DNA of 64,000 bases from CBDCHC01 sp965217075 (GCA_965217075.1 CBDCHC010000016.1:62001-126000); one strand, 5' to 3'; numbered from the stretch's first letter, positions 6,816-16,807 are shown. The notes: generated from the sequence alone by a model not told the origin. Numbers and translations are program-made.

Positions 6816-7982
6816 ATGAAAGGCATACAATTTAAAGCTATTGCGATAAATAAGCAAGCAAAAAAATTAAATTTATCCGCTATAATTTTCTCAGAAACAG
6901 CTACAACAGTTGCAGTTTTTACACAAAATATTTTTTGCGCAGCACCAGTTATTGTAGCTAAAAATCATATAGCTAATAATATTAAAGCTATTATTATAAA
7001 TAGCGGCAATGCTAATGCTGGTACAGGTATAGCTGCAGGTGATATTGGAGTATTAAATGCTACTTATATTTGCCAGTTACTCGCTCAAGAGTTATCATGC
7101 AAAACAAAATATATATTGCCTTGTTCTACCGGGGTAATAGGTCAGCAGTTATTAATTAAAGATTTTGAACAAGCTATGCCAAAATTAGTTCAACAATCAA
7201 GTACCTTAGAAGATGTTGCCACAGCAATTACTACTACAGATACTTTTATTAAAATAGTAAAAAAACAAGTAACTATTAATAACAAAATTGTAAATATAGT
7301 TGGTATAGCTAAGGGCTCTGGTATGATTTGTCCTAACATGGCCACTATGCTTAGTTTTATTTTTACTGATATAATTGCAGATAAAAAAACACTACAACAA
7401 TGCTTAAATATTGCAGTAAATCAATCTTTTAATAGAATAACAGTAGATGGTGATACTTCAACTAACGATACAACGACCTTAAGCACTACAGGTAATAGCG
7501 GAGTTGATATTGATAATATTACTGGTATTTTTCAACAAGAATTAAATTTAGTTACTCGCGAATTAGCGCTTAAAATTATAGCTGATGGAGAAGGAGCTAC
7601 TAAAATAGTGACAATTATAGTTACTGGTGCTAAAAATAACAATGATTGCTTGCAAGTTGCTTATACTGTTGCTCATTCGCCTTTAGTTAAAACTGCAATT
7701 TTTGCTAGTGATGCTAATTGGGGTAGAATTTTAGCAGCTATTGGTAGAAGCAATATATCTCCTTTAAATAAAAAGGATATAGATATTTATTTAGATGATG
7801 TTTGTGTGATTAAAAATGGTAAATTATCAGATAAATATACAGAAAAAGCTGGTAGTAGTGTTATGTCAAAAAAAGAAATAATTATAGCAATTAAAGTAGG
7901 TAATTATCACACTAAAGAAATAATATGGACTACTGATCTTAGTTATGATTATATTAAAATTAATGCAGAATATAGAAGTTAA
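6816..7982 (+). CDS. argJ: Bifunctional ornithine acetyltransferase / N-acetylglutamate synthase
   Basis: ArgJ recycles the acetyl group from N-acetylornithine to glutamate and can also acetylate glutamate with acetyl-CoA in the cytoplasmic arginine pathway. The protein is 388 aa, the family norm. The autoproteolysis motif MATM is at residues 175-178, with cleavage expected between Ala176 and Thr177 (the nucleophile). SGNANA and the C-terminal DANWGRI are also present. The N-terminus is slightly short. A TATAAT-like box lies about 40 bases upstream. It is followed directly by ispB with no gap. Confidence 0.93.
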   Translation: MKGIQFKAIAINKQAKKLNLSAIIFSETATTVAVFTQNIFCAAPVIVAKNHIANNIKAIIINSGNANAGTGIAAGDIGVLNATYICQLLAQELSCKTKYILPCSTGVIGQQLLIKDFEQAMPKLVQQSSTLEDVATAITTTDTFIKIVKKQVTINNKIVNIVGIAKGSGMICPNMATMLSFIFTDIIADKKTLQQCLNIAVNQSFNRITVDGDTSTNDTTTLSTTGNSGVDIDNITGIFQQELNLVTRELALKIIADGEGATKIVTIIVTGAKNNNDCLQVAYTVAHSPLVKTAIFASDANWGRILAAIGRSNISPLNKKDIDIYLDDVCVIKNGKLSDKYTEKAGSSVMSKKEIIIAIKVGNYHTKEIIWTTDLSYDYIKINAEYRS

Positions 7983-8939
7983 ATGAATATATTGCAAATT
8001 AAAAAACTATTAGCAAATGATATAAAAGAGTTAAATAAATATTTATCAGATAATTTAAATAGCAATATTCCTTTTATTAATGAAATAAGTAATTATATTA
8101 TAGAATCTGGCGGTAAACGTATACGCCCTACATTATTTATGTTAATTACAAATGCCCTTAATTATAAGCATCATAATAAATATAAAATGGCAACTGTAAT
8201 TGAGCTTATTCATACTGCTACACTGTTACATGATGATGTGGTTGATAATTCTAATTATCGTCGTGGTAATCTTACTATTAATAAAAAATGGAATAACGCT
8301 AGCGCTGTATTAGTCGGTGATTTTTTATATTCACGTGCCTTTGAGATTATGGTTGCAATTGATAATATGCAAATTATGCAAATCATGGCAAAAACCACTA
8401 ATAATATTGCTGAAGGTGAAGTTATGCAACTAATAAATTGCGGCAATATAGATATTAATGAAGAAGAGTATTTAGCTACTATTAGTGCTAAAACTGCTTG
8501 TTTATTTAGCGCAGCTACTAAAACGGCAGGAATTTTAGCCGGCAATAATAATTTAGAAAATTTAGTAGATTTTGGTAATAATATTGGCAAAGCATTTCAA
8601 ATAATAGATGATATTATAGATTATAAATCTAATATAAAAGTGATGGGAAAAAATACTGGAGATGATTTTATAGAAGGAAAGTTAACTCTACCTATAATTT
8701 ATGCTTTAAATAATAGCAACACCGCAGATAAAGATATTTTAGTTACAGCAATAAATACTCATTCTAATATCAAACAGGTTATAAAAATTATGAGCAAAGT
8801 AGGTGCTTTTGATTATGCCATGGATAAAGCAAAACAATATGCTACTAAAGCTAAACAAAATATAGCATATTTAACCAATAGTAATTATAAAGACGCACTA
8901 CTTGCTTTATGTGATTTATCTTTGCTTAGAAAATCTTAG
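7983..8939 (+). CDS. ispB: Polyprenyl diphosphate synthase (octaprenyl type)
   Basis: A trans-isoprenyl diphosphate synthase (318 aa) that extends farnesyl diphosphate with IPP to make the ubiquinone side chain. The two aspartate-rich motifs are seen: LLHDDVVDNSNYRRG (first, DDxxD) and DDIIDY (second). The N-terminal GGKRIRPTLF binds IPP. The ATG abuts the argJ stop, and the TAG stop overlaps the GTG of dinG by one base. The assignment to IspB rather than another chain-length synthase rests on family resemblance and the presence of a ubiquinol-using bc1 complex in the window. Confidence 0.88.
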   Translation: MNILQIKKLLANDIKELNKYLSDNLNSNIPFINEISNYIIESGGKRIRPTLFMLITNALNYKHHNKYKMATVIELIHTATLLHDDVVDNSNYRRGNLTINKKWNNASAVLVGDFLYSRAFEIMVAIDNMQIMQIMAKTTNNIAEGEVMQLINCGNIDINEEEYLATISAKTACLFSAATKTAGILAGNNNLENLVDFGNNIGKAFQIIDDIIDYKSNIKVMGKNTGDDFIEGKLTLPIIYALNNSNTADKDILVTAINTHSNIKQVIKIMSKVGAFDYAMDKAKQYATKAKQNIAYLTNSNYKDALLALCDLSLLRKS

Positions 8940-10957
8940 TGCTTACAGATACAGCAAAAAAGCAGATTAGAATTGCATTTGATAATTTAGCAACTAATAT
9001 AGTTGGCTTTAATAAGAGATTTACCCAAAATAAAATGATAGCAGAAATTGCTAAAATTTTATTTAATGAGTATCAAGGTAAAAATATTTTATGTGTTGAA
9101 GCGCCTACCGGTACTGGCAAAACCTTTGCTTATTTAATAGCTGGAATTATTAGTGCTACAGAGCTTAAGATTAAATTAATAATTTCTAGTAGTAATGTAG
9201 CACTGCAAGAGCAATTATTACTTAAAGATATACCAGATATTAAAAAATATATTGATAACGACTTTACTTTTGTTCTTGCTAAAGGTAGATCGCGTTATGT
9301 TTGTATCCGTGATTTAATAAGAGTAATAGACGATAAAAAAGAAAGCGCTAATAATGTGTTGTTTAATAAGCCAATAACAATTGATGAAATCAATAATTTA
9401 AAAATTTTATTAGAAAAATTACAATTAAAAAGATGGGATGGTGAAATTGATAGTTTAAATAATCCTTTAAATAAAGAAATATGGCAAAAAATTTCTTGTA
9501 ATAGTTGGACTTGTAGTGCTAATAAATGTGATTTTTATAGAGATTGTGTATTTTTTAAAGCACGTAAAAAAATAAATAATGCTGATGTGATTATAACTAA
9601 TCATGATTTAGTATTAGCAGATATAGTAACTGGTAATAAAGTTTTGCCTGATATATCTCAAAGTTTTATTATTTTTGATGAAGCGCATCATTTGGCTAAT
9701 AAGGCACTTAATCATTTTGCTTTTAATATTAGCCTTGATAATATAAAAAACTATACTAATTATATAATCATAACTATAGATAAAATTATTAAAACAACTA
9801 AATATAAATATCAAAAAATATATAAAAAAAATAATAATATTGATGATATAAATAATTATTTGGCTGAACTTATTTATATAGATAATATTTATTTATTTAA
9901 ATTAGGAAAATTAGATGAAGATTTTTTTCTACTTTGTAATAATTTATATAATAGTTTTAAGCAGTTAGTAAATGATTTTGAAACAGTAAAGTCTCATTGG
10001 GAAAATTCTACCATAGATGACAAAATATTCAAAGAACAAATTGATGATGAATTAAATATTTGTAACATGTATATAAATAATGTTGATAGTGCCATATATA
10101 ATTTTATTATTGTAGATGATGCAACATGCCCGCCACAAAGTAGATGGATTGAATATGATATTAATAACAGCAAAAACTATAAATTACATAGTGCTAAAAT
10201 AAATATAGCAAATGATTTAGATAAAATTCTATGGAAAAAAGTAGTAGCTGCAATTCTTACTTCTGCTACCCTTAGTTCTTTTGGTAATTTTAATCGTTTA
10301 AATGAGCAGTTAAATTTAAATGATATAAATACTAAATATCTTAGATTACCAACAACATTTAATTTGAAAAATAGTGATTTTATAGTTGCTAAAATGAAAT
10401 ATTTACCTACAGATGATAACCATAGTATTGAGGTAGCTGAGCAAATTATAAATAGAATTAAAAAAAAGACTGGTGTTTTGGTTTTATTTGCCTCTAATTA
10501 TCAAATGCAATTAGTAGCTGATTTAGTTAATACTAAAATAGTTAATTTATTAGTTCAAGGTGAGTTTTCTAAACAAAATATTTTAATTAAACATATTGAA
10601 AATATAAATAAAGGCAGAGGAAGTGTGATTTTTGGTTTAGATAGTTTTAGTGAGGGAGTTGATCTTAAGGGTAATTATTTAACTCAATTAATAATTGTTA
10701 AATTGCGTTTTAGTGTGCCAAATTCTCCTATAGAAAAAACAGTTAGTGATTATTTAATTACAAAAAATAAAAATTCTTTTATTGAGATCGCTATGCCTGA
10801 CGTTTGTTTGCGTTTAGCACAAGCATGTGGCAGGTTAGTGCGTAGTGAGAGTGATACAGGCAGTATTATTATCTTAGATAAACGCATAATAACCAAACAA
10901 TACGGTAAACAATTATTAACTACTGTTGATGATTATAATATTATTGTTGAAGATTAA
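8939..10957 (+). CDS. dinG: DinG-family ATP-dependent DNA helicase (XPD-like)
   Basis: A 672-aa superfamily 2 helicase: Walker A APTGTGKTFAY, a DEAH box (IIFDEAHHLAN), and motif VI-like RLAQACGRLVRS. Cysteines near residue 122 (YVC) and in the cluster WTCSANKCDFYRDC fit the iron-sulfur cluster of DinG/YoaA/XPD helicases. The family unwinds 5'-overhang DNA, R-loops and G4 structures. The start is GTG, overlapping the ispB stop. DinG and its paralogue YoaA are hard to separate without alignment. Confidence 0.85.
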   Translation: MLTDTAKKQIRIAFDNLATNIVGFNKRFTQNKMIAEIAKILFNEYQGKNILCVEAPTGTGKTFAYLIAGIISATELKIKLIISSSNVALQEQLLLKDIPDIKKYIDNDFTFVLAKGRSRYVCIRDLIRVIDDKKESANNVLFNKPITIDEINNLKILLEKLQLKRWDGEIDSLNNPLNKEIWQKISCNSWTCSANKCDFYRDCVFFKARKKINNADVIITNHDLVLADIVTGNKVLPDISQSFIIFDEAHHLANKALNHFAFNISLDNIKNYTNYIIITIDKIIKTTKYKYQKIYKKNNNIDDINNYLAELIYIDNIYLFKLGKLDEDFFLLCNNLYNSFKQLVNDFETVKSHWENSTIDDKIFKEQIDDELNICNMYINNVDSAIYNFIIVDDATCPPQSRWIEYDINNSKNYKLHSAKINIANDLDKILWKKVVAAILTSATLSSFGNFNRLNEQLNLNDINTKYLRLPTTFNLKNSDFIVAKMKYLPTDDNHSIEVAEQIINRIKKKTGVLVLFASNYQMQLVADLVNTKIVNLLVQGEFSKQNILIKHIENINKGRGSVIFGLDSFSEGVDLKGNYLTQLIIVKLRFSVPNSPIEKTVSDYLITKNKNSFIEIAMPDVCLRLAQACGRLVRSESDTGSIIILDKRIITKQYGKQLLTTVDDYNIIVED

Positions 10958-10986
10958 TTGTAGTAATTTCATAAATATAGATATTT

Positions 10987-11604
10987 TTATTTATCAAATA
11001 ATAACCTTGCTTGTTTTAATCTATCTATTGTGCCAACATCTATCCACATACCACTATGGTGCTCAAAACTAATTTCATTTAAATTATCTTGTATGATAGT
11101 AGCAAGCTTTATATAACCTTGATTATACTTTGTAAATAATTTTTTACTATAGATGCCAATACCGCTAAATGTTAGTTTTTTATTTTTAAAATAAAAATCA
11201 CCATCTTTGTTATGCTGAGGATTATCTATTAAAATTAGGTGCGCAAGTGATTTTGCTGGTAATTGTAATTTAGTTAAATCATAATTATGCATAATATCAG
11301 CGTTTAATATAATAAAAATATCATCCAGCTTGTTAATGATATTTAAGATAGCGCCACCACTTTCTAATTTTTTTACTTCTTGGCTAAAGTAAATATAGCT
11401 ATATTTATTAGCTAATTTTTGTATTATTTGCGCACTTAAATAATGAGTATTGATAATTATTTTACTAATATTTGCTGATGTTAATTTTAATATATTATGC
11501 TCAATTAAACTTAATCCAGCTATAGTTAATAAAGCCTTGGGCGTATTTTTAGTAAGAGGCATCATTCTTTTTCCTCTACCTGCTGCAAGGATTACTGCTT
11601 GCAT
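10987..11604 (-). CDS. murU: N-acetylmuramate alpha-1-phosphate uridylyltransferase
   Basis: A nucleotidyltransferase of 205 aa opening with MQAVILAAGRGKRMMPLTKNTPKALL, the sugar-nucleotide transferase signature (GxGxRmxPLT, PKal), with NADIMHNYD and a C-terminal WIDVGTIDRL. MurU makes UDP-MurNAc from MurNAc-1-P in the recycling bypass found in Pseudomonas and relatives. It is the last gene of the minus-strand wall operon, overlaps amgK by 13 bases and converges with dinG. Confidence 0.88.
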   Translation of the reverse strand: MQAVILAAGRGKRMMPLTKNTPKALLTIAGLSLIEHNILKLTSANISKIIINTHYLSAQIIQKLANKYSYIYFSQEVKKLESGGAILNIINKLDDIFIILNADIMHNYDLTKLQLPAKSLAHLILIDNPQHNKDGDFYFKNKKLTFSGIGIYSKKLFTKYNQGYIKLATIIQDNLNEISFEHHSGMWIDVGTIDRLKQARLLFDK

Positions 11605-12533
11605 AATTTTTTTAAAATATTTAATTCATTATATTTTTCACTCATTTTTAGTAAATAATTAATTACTAATGGAATATCTTGTAAATACTGTGGTTTATTA
11701 TCACGTATATTAAGCCTAGTAAAGATTCCTAAAATTTTAATATGTCTTTGTGTGGCTGCTAAGTCAAAATCTCGCATAAATTGTGTATAATTTTTTAATT
11801 TTGTTTGAATAAAAAAATATTGTAATAATTGCTCTACATCGCTATTTTTAAGTTTAATATATGCATCTTTTAACAAAGATGCTAAATCATATACATATGA
11901 TCCAATTATTGCGTCCTGAAAATCTAAAATACCAAAAATATTATTATAATACATAATATTACGAGAGTGATAATCTCTATGCACTATAACTTTATTGTGT
12001 CGTGCAATGCTGTTTGTTAAAAAAGCAAATAATTCTGTGTAATTATTGTTTTTATTGTACCATGATGTGCATAATTGCATTTCTTGTTGCAATATAACAC
12101 TACTATAATTTTTTATTTTTAATTTATTTATCGGTAAATTTTGTATTTTAATAAGTTCATCAATAGCAAGCTTGTATAAGTCAATATCAAATTTATTTTG
12201 TTGTTGCTTAAGTAAAGTTATATCACCAAAATCACTCATTAATAACAAACCAACCACACTATTTTTTAAATATATTTTAGGGGTATTTATATTATATTTA
12301 TGAAAAAAATCAGCTATAGTTGTAAATTGGTTAATATTTTCTAATTTTGGTGGCGCGTCCATCATTATATAACTATTATTATTTATTATTACACGAAAAT
12401 ATCTCCGAAAGCTAGCATCATGACTAACTTTTATAACAGTATAATCATTGCTATTAAAAAATTTATTTAAGCATTCTTTTAGCTGTATAAGACGTGTATC
12501 TTTATTTAAGTTTAAACTGTTGAAAGTTATCAT
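11592..12533 (-). CDS. amgK: N-acetylmuramate/N-acetylglucosamine 1-kinase
   Basis: A 313-aa aminoglycoside-phosphotransferase-fold kinase. VIVHRDYHSRNIM carries the catalytic HxDxxxxN motif and GILDFQDA the metal-binding DFxDA motif; SHDASFRRYFRV and MDAPPKLEN are typical of AmgK. It phosphorylates MurNAc at the anomeric position, feeding MurU, whose gene follows with an overlap. The start overlaps dat by 32 bases; a shorter start inside that overlap is possible. Confidence 0.87.
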   Translation of the reverse strand: MITFNSLNLNKDTRLIQLKECLNKFFNSNDYTVIKVSHDASFRRYFRVIINNNSYIMMDAPPKLENINQFTTIADFFHKYNINTPKIYLKNSVVGLLLMSDFGDITLLKQQQNKFDIDLYKLAIDELIKIQNLPINKLKIKNYSSVILQQEMQLCTSWYNKNNNYTELFAFLTNSIARHNKVIVHRDYHSRNIMYYNNIFGILDFQDAIIGSYVYDLASLLKDAYIKLKNSDVEQLLQYFFIQTKLKNYTQFMRDFDLAATQRHIKILGIFTRLNIRDNKPQYLQDIPLVINYLLKMSEKYNELNILKKLCKQ

Positions 12534-13341
12534 ATATAAGACCCCACGTAGTACTTACTTTTTTTGTTATATTATTATCATCATGCTCTATTTGAGTGAT
12601 AGGCATAATTTCTCTACTTGAGCTTGAAATCCATACTTCATCAGCAGATAAAAGCTCTGTTACAGTAATATCTCTTTCTATTATTTTTATGTCAGCTTGC
12701 TTTATGCTTTTAATTACTATTTGACGAGTAATACCTGGTAATATTTGATTGCTTATTTGTGGAGTATAAACAATATTATTTTTTAGGATAAAAATATTAG
12801 ATGATGCACCTTCTGTAATAATATTATTTTTATGTAGTATTACTTCTTCTACTGCTTGTTTTTTAGCTTCTATTGCATACAAAACATTAGCTAATAGTGA
12901 CACAGATTTAATACTACATAGCTGCCAACGAATATCTGTTCTTATTATTGCACTAAAACCAACTTTTAATGCATTTTTACTTCTTACCATTAGTTCTTCA
13001 GAGCGTATATAGATAGTAGGAGTTAATATTTTACTTAAGGTATGAGAACGCATGTTATCTGCCCCTCTAGTAATTTGTAAGTAAATTATTTGATTATTAT
13101 AATTATTAAACTTTATAAGTTTAGTTATAATTTCTATATATTTTTTATTAGTATATGGAGATTTAATATCAATAGCTATTAAATTATTATTAAGCCGCAA
13201 TAAATGCCCTGTAATATTAAATAAGTTACCGTTATATACAGGTATTACCTCATAAATGCCATCGGCAAATAAAAAACCACGATCTAAGGTAGATATTTTG
13301 GCATGTTGTTGCTTGATAAATTGACCATTTAAAAATACCAT
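12502..13341 (-). CDS. dat: D-amino-acid aminotransferase (D-alanine transaminase)
   Basis: A PLP-dependent class IV aminotransferase (279 aa). STLDRGFLFADGIYEVI at the N-terminus, the Lys of SIKSVSLLANV as PLP lysine, TEGASSNIFI and the ELLSADEVWISSSSREI segment all fit Dat. It interconverts D-Ala and D-Glu with keto acids, supplying wall precursors or recycling D-Ala released by DacA, whose gene ends one base before this start. Branched-chain transaminase and ADC lyase belong to the same fold; the D-amino acid call is supported by the wall-related operon. Confidence 0.83.
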   Translation of the reverse strand: MVFLNGQFIKQQHAKISTLDRGFLFADGIYEVIPVYNGNLFNITGHLLRLNNNLIAIDIKSPYTNKKYIEIITKLIKFNNYNNQIIYLQITRGADNMRSHTLSKILTPTIYIRSEELMVRSKNALKVGFSAIIRTDIRWQLCSIKSVSLLANVLYAIEAKKQAVEEVILHKNNIITEGASSNIFILKNNIVYTPQISNQILPGITRQIVIKSIKQADIKIIERDITVTELLSADEVWISSSSREIMPITQIEHDDNNITKKVSTTWGLIYDNFQQFKLK

Positions 13342-14472
13342 TTAGTTGAATAATAATTTAATATTATCTATTAAATTATTAAAAAATTCACCTATTAAGA
13401 CAGTCTTATTTGCTACAAGTGGCACAGTTTTTATTATTTTATTATCAATTGATATAACTAACTCACCTAACTTGTCCCCTTGTTTAATTGGAGCTATAAT
13501 ATATTTTTTAATTTTTATATGTTTTTTAATAAATTTAAATTGCCCGCGTAATAATGTTAAATGTACATCGTTGGCTATAATAGCTTTAATTGTACTAGTA
13601 TTACCTTTATAAACAGATATTGTTTGTGGAGCAGTGGTTATTTTTTTAGTTTCAAAAAATCTAAAAGCATAATCTAATAATTTGGTGCTTGCTGTAACTC
13701 TATTATTTATGCTACTAGCACCAAGAACTATAGATATAATTCTCATATCAATTCTTTTGGCGCTAGTTATTAGGCAATAACCAGCTTTTTGTGTATGTCC
13801 TGTTTTCATACCATCTACGCTTTTATCAATAAATAACAAGCTATTACGATTTCTTTGTTTTATTTTATTATGAGTAAATTCTTGTTGTGAAAACCATTTA
13901 TAATAATCTGGAAACTCTTTAATAATTGCTATAGCAAGTAATGATAAATCGTAACTAGTGGAGTGTTGATTAGCATGAGGAAGGCCTGAGGAATTTTCAA
14001 AATTAGTATCAACCATATTAAGTTTTTTAGCATATTCATTCATTAAAGCAACAAAGGTAGTTTCTGTGCCTGCTACATGTTCCGCTAAAGCAACAGCAGC
14101 ATCATTGCCTGATTGAATTATCATGCCTTTAAGTATAGTTTTTAATTTTATAGTTGCTCCTACTTTTAAAAAGCTACGAGAACCACCAGTTTTCCATGCT
14201 GTTTTGCTGATTGTTACCTCGTCATTTAATGTTATTAGGTTATCTTGTAAACGATGAAAAACTACATATGCTGTCATAAGTTTAGTAAGACTAGCAACAG
14301 TGCGTTTATTATGTGGATTTTTACTAGCAATAATTTTTTTAGAATTATAATCTATAAGAATAAAACTATTTGCTGTTATATTTGGTGCTTCTGGGTGAAT
14401 AAAAATAGCTCCATTAGAGCTAGTTATTAAAAATAATATAGCTATTTTTATAATATAATTAGAGATTTTCAT
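13342..14472 (-). CDS. dacA: D-alanyl-D-alanine carboxypeptidase (PBP5/6 type)
   Basis: A 376-aa S11-family serine peptidase that trims terminal D-Ala from periplasmic murein. An N-terminal hydrophobic signal is followed by the three active-site motifs: SLTK (SxxK), SGND (SxN) and KTGHT (KTG). The C-terminal beta-rich domain and terminal amphipathic helix (NLIDNIKLLFN) fit membrane attachment as in PBP5. It overlaps mltB by 14 bases. Confidence 0.92.
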   Translation of the reverse strand: MKISNYIIKIAILFLITSSNGAIFIHPEAPNITANSFILIDYNSKKIIASKNPHNKRTVASLTKLMTAYVVFHRLQDNLITLNDEVTISKTAWKTGGSRSFLKVGATIKLKTILKGMIIQSGNDAAVALAEHVAGTETTFVALMNEYAKKLNMVDTNFENSSGLPHANQHSTSYDLSLLAIAIIKEFPDYYKWFSQQEFTHNKIKQRNRNSLLFIDKSVDGMKTGHTQKAGYCLITSAKRIDMRIISIVLGASSINNRVTASTKLLDYAFRFFETKKITTAPQTISVYKGNTSTIKAIIANDVHLTLLRGQFKFIKKHIKIKKYIIAPIKQGDKLGELVISIDNKIIKTVPLVANKTVLIGEFFNNLIDNIKLLFN

Positions 14473-15442
14473 ATTGTTGTTTAATTTTTTTTGCTAGTTT
14501 TACTACTGTCATGGCATACATATTGTTATGATTGTAGCGAGTAATGACATAAAAATTCCAAAAACTAAGCCAAACTTGTTCTTTATTTTTTATGCCTAAT
14601 TTAATAAATGCTAATTTAGTTTTGTCTTTTATAGATTTATCAATTTTAACGTTTTTATTACGAAAATATTTAGCAATTTTTTTTGGCTTATTAATAGAGC
14701 TTTTAGCAAATTTTAAATTTTCTTTAGTAGTTTTTATAACAATTTTGCCATTTTTTTGCCATTTATGCTTAGATAGATAATTAGCAATTGAGCCTATAGC
14801 ATCTGTTACATTAAATAAATCAATCTTATTATTATTATCAAAGTCAACAGCATAATACCTATAAGAGCTAGGTATAAATTGCGCATAACCTATAGCTCCA
14901 GCATAAGAGCCGGCTACATTTAACCTATCTAATACATTGTTTTTAGTTAACAGGAAAAAATGTTCTAATTCTTTTTTATAGAATTTTTTTCTTCTATTGT
15001 TGCCAAAAGCTAACTTAGTAAGAGTAGATAGTGTTGGGTAGTTACCAGTTTTTAGCCCATAATTAGTTTCTATTCCTAAAATAGCTACAATAATTGCTTT
15101 ATCAATGTTGAATTTATCCTCTGCTCTTTGTAAAATATTTAGATTTTTTTGCATAAAAATAGCACCGTTTTTTATCCGATAATCTGTTAAAAATATTTTT
15201 TTATATTGCTGCCAACTTATTTTTTTTCTTATTTTCTTTGGTCTTTTGTCGCTTTTTTCATAAATTGTTAAATTAATATTATCAAATATGGTTGTAAGTT
15301 TATTTTTATCAAATTTATACTTATCTACCATATAGATAATAAAATTTTCTACTTCAGGCAACTTAGTTGCAGTAATATTTTTTTTGGCAAATGTAACAGT
15401 TGATAATAATAAAAAAAGTATTTTGTACATAGTATTAAACAT
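14459..15442 (-). CDS. mltB: Membrane-bound lytic murein transglycosylase B
   Basis: A family GH103 lytic transglycosylase (327 aa) cleaving murein to anhydroMurNAc products in the periplasm. The catalytic Glu is in AILGIETNYG, followed by AGAIGYAQFIPSSYRYYAVDFDNN, the conserved substrate-binding segment. An N-terminal signal is present (KILFLLLSTVTFAK), but no lipobox cysteine is seen, so it may be soluble or signal-anchored. ATG at 15430 is an alternative start that would remove the 8-base overlap with the upstream gene. Confidence 0.88.
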   Translation of the reverse strand: MFNTMYKILFLLLSTVTFAKKNITATKLPEVENFIIYMVDKYKFDKNKLTTIFDNINLTIYEKSDKRPKKIRKKISWQQYKKIFLTDYRIKNGAIFMQKNLNILQRAEDKFNIDKAIIVAILGIETNYGLKTGNYPTLSTLTKLAFGNNRRKKFYKKELEHFFLLTKNNVLDRLNVAGSYAGAIGYAQFIPSSYRYYAVDFDNNNKIDLFNVTDAIGSIANYLSKHKWQKNGKIVIKTTKENLKFAKSSINKPKKIAKYFRNKNVKIDKSIKDKTKLAFIKLGIKNKEQVWLSFWNFYVITRYNHNNMYAMTVVKLAKKIKQQYENL

Positions 15443-16100
15443 TAATATCGTTTATATCTTTATGGGGAATAAATACACCACAACCAAGTAATTTATAATC
15501 ACCTAAGCCATGAATTTGTAATTCTACCGACTCTTTTTTTGTTAAATTTGCAACCATAAGCGACCTAGTAATTAGTTTTTTATTGTCATAATTAATAGTA
15601 TTTTTTAACCCAACCAGCATTTTTTTAGGGGTTATATTTATTTTTAGCAAAGCATTGTATACAGATTCTAAAAAATCATCTTCACTAATGCTATTATCGC
15701 ATACTACTGATTTAGCAAAAAGTATTTGAATGTCACTTAATTTTTTTGCTGCTAAGTATTTTATTACTTTTATCTTATATTTACCAAGTATTAAAACATT
15801 TCCAGCTAATTTTTCAGCATCATTTAAGTATTGTACTGGTAGCCTAAGAGTAAGTTTAGAGCGTTTTGATGGGTACAAATAATCATTTTTATTTTGGAGC
15901 CACCCATTGCCATTATGTGGGCAAATATCAAATATCGCCCCATTTATTTTCGCCATCCACGGTAAATATTGTAATACTGCATTTTTCAGTAAATATTTAT
16001 GATCGATTGGTAATATATTAGTCTTTATTTGAAATGATAAGTCTTGTACGCTATCTGGTACAGTAAAACTTTCTTCTTTATTATCTTCTTGCCAAAACAT
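15435..16100 (-). CDS. Cas6/Cmx6-family protein (standalone, no CRISPR array)
   Basis: A 221-aa protein matching the Cas6/Cmx6 (I-MYXAN-type) pattern as I know it: DLSFQIKTNILPIDHKYLL at the N-terminus, GNGWLQ, the SKRSKLTLRLP segment, a middle KKMLVGL, and a C-terminal LITRSLMVANL followed by the glycine-rich LGDYKLLGCGVFIPHK loop typical of RAMP/Cas6 proteins. Cas6 enzymes cut CRISPR precursor RNA, but no array or other cas gene is visible. The gene heads a minus-strand operon with mltB-dacA-dat-amgK-murU and is divergent from rnc (45 bases apart). Its substrate here is unknown. Confidence 0.75.
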   Translation of the reverse strand: MFWQEDNKEESFTVPDSVQDLSFQIKTNILPIDHKYLLKNAVLQYLPWMAKINGAIFDICPHNGNGWLQNKNDYLYPSKRSKLTLRLPVQYLNDAEKLAGNVLILGKYKIKVIKYLAAKKLSDIQILFAKSVVCDNSISEDDFLESVYNALLKINITPKKMLVGLKNTINYDNKKLITRSLMVANLTKKESVELQIHGLGDYKLLGCGVFIPHKDINDINV

Positions 16101-16144
16101 ACTATAAAATAAAATTTTTTATAACGTGCAATTATCCTTTATAA

Positions 16145-16807
16145 ATGAGAAAATTACAACAAAAAATTAATTATCAATTTAAGGATACTTCGCTACTGAA
16201 TGTAGCTCTTACTCACCGTAGCGCTAATAAAGATCATAATGAAAGATTAGAGTTTCTAGGAGATAGTATATTAGGAGCTGTAATTGCTACAAAATTATTT
16301 AATTTATTTCACGATATAGATGAGGGAATATTATCTAGGATTAAAGCTAATTTGGTTTGTGGAACAACATTATTATCCATAGCTATAAAACTTGAGATTA
16401 GTAAATATTTAATTCTTGGGGTTGGAGAAGCTAAAAGTGGTGGTTATAAGCGTGATTCTATTTTAGAAGATGCTTTAGAGGCGTTAATAGGCGCTGTTTT
16501 TATCGATGGTGGTTTTGCATCTGCACAGCAGGTTATTTTAAAAATTTATCAGCATAAATTAGTAGATATTGATGTTTATATGGATTTTAAAGACGATAAA
16601 ACCAAGCTACAGGAGTATTTGCAAAAATATCAAAAATCTTTGCCTATTTATAAATTAATAGCAACAAGTGGTAAGGATCATAATGCTATTTTTACTGTTA
16701 TGGGTAGTGTGGTAGATTATCAAATATCAGTAGAAAAAAGTGCAAACAGTATTAAAAAAGCACAACATAAGTGCGCTAAAATATTACTAACTAAATTATT
16801 AACATGA
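16145..16807 (+). CDS. rnc: Ribonuclease III
   Basis: A 220-aa double-strand-specific endoribonuclease. The catalytic signature ERLEFLGDSILG is near residues 33-44, a second acidic site is in EDALEALIGAVFIDGG, and a C-terminal dsRNA-binding domain ends KKAQHKCAKILL. It processes rRNA and structured mRNAs. It overlaps era by 4 bases (ATGA-type junction), the conserved rnc-era-recO order. It is divergently transcribed from the Cas6-like gene. Confidence 0.95.
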   Translation: MRKLQQKINYQFKDTSLLNVALTHRSANKDHNERLEFLGDSILGAVIATKLFNLFHDIDEGILSRIKANLVCGTTLLSIAIKLEISKYLILGVGEAKSGGYKRDSILEDALEALIGAVFIDGGFASAQQVILKIYQHKLVDIDVYMDFKDDKTKLQEYLQKYQKSLPIYKLIATSGKDHNAIFTVMGSVVDYQISVEKSANSIKKAQHKCAKILLTKLLT

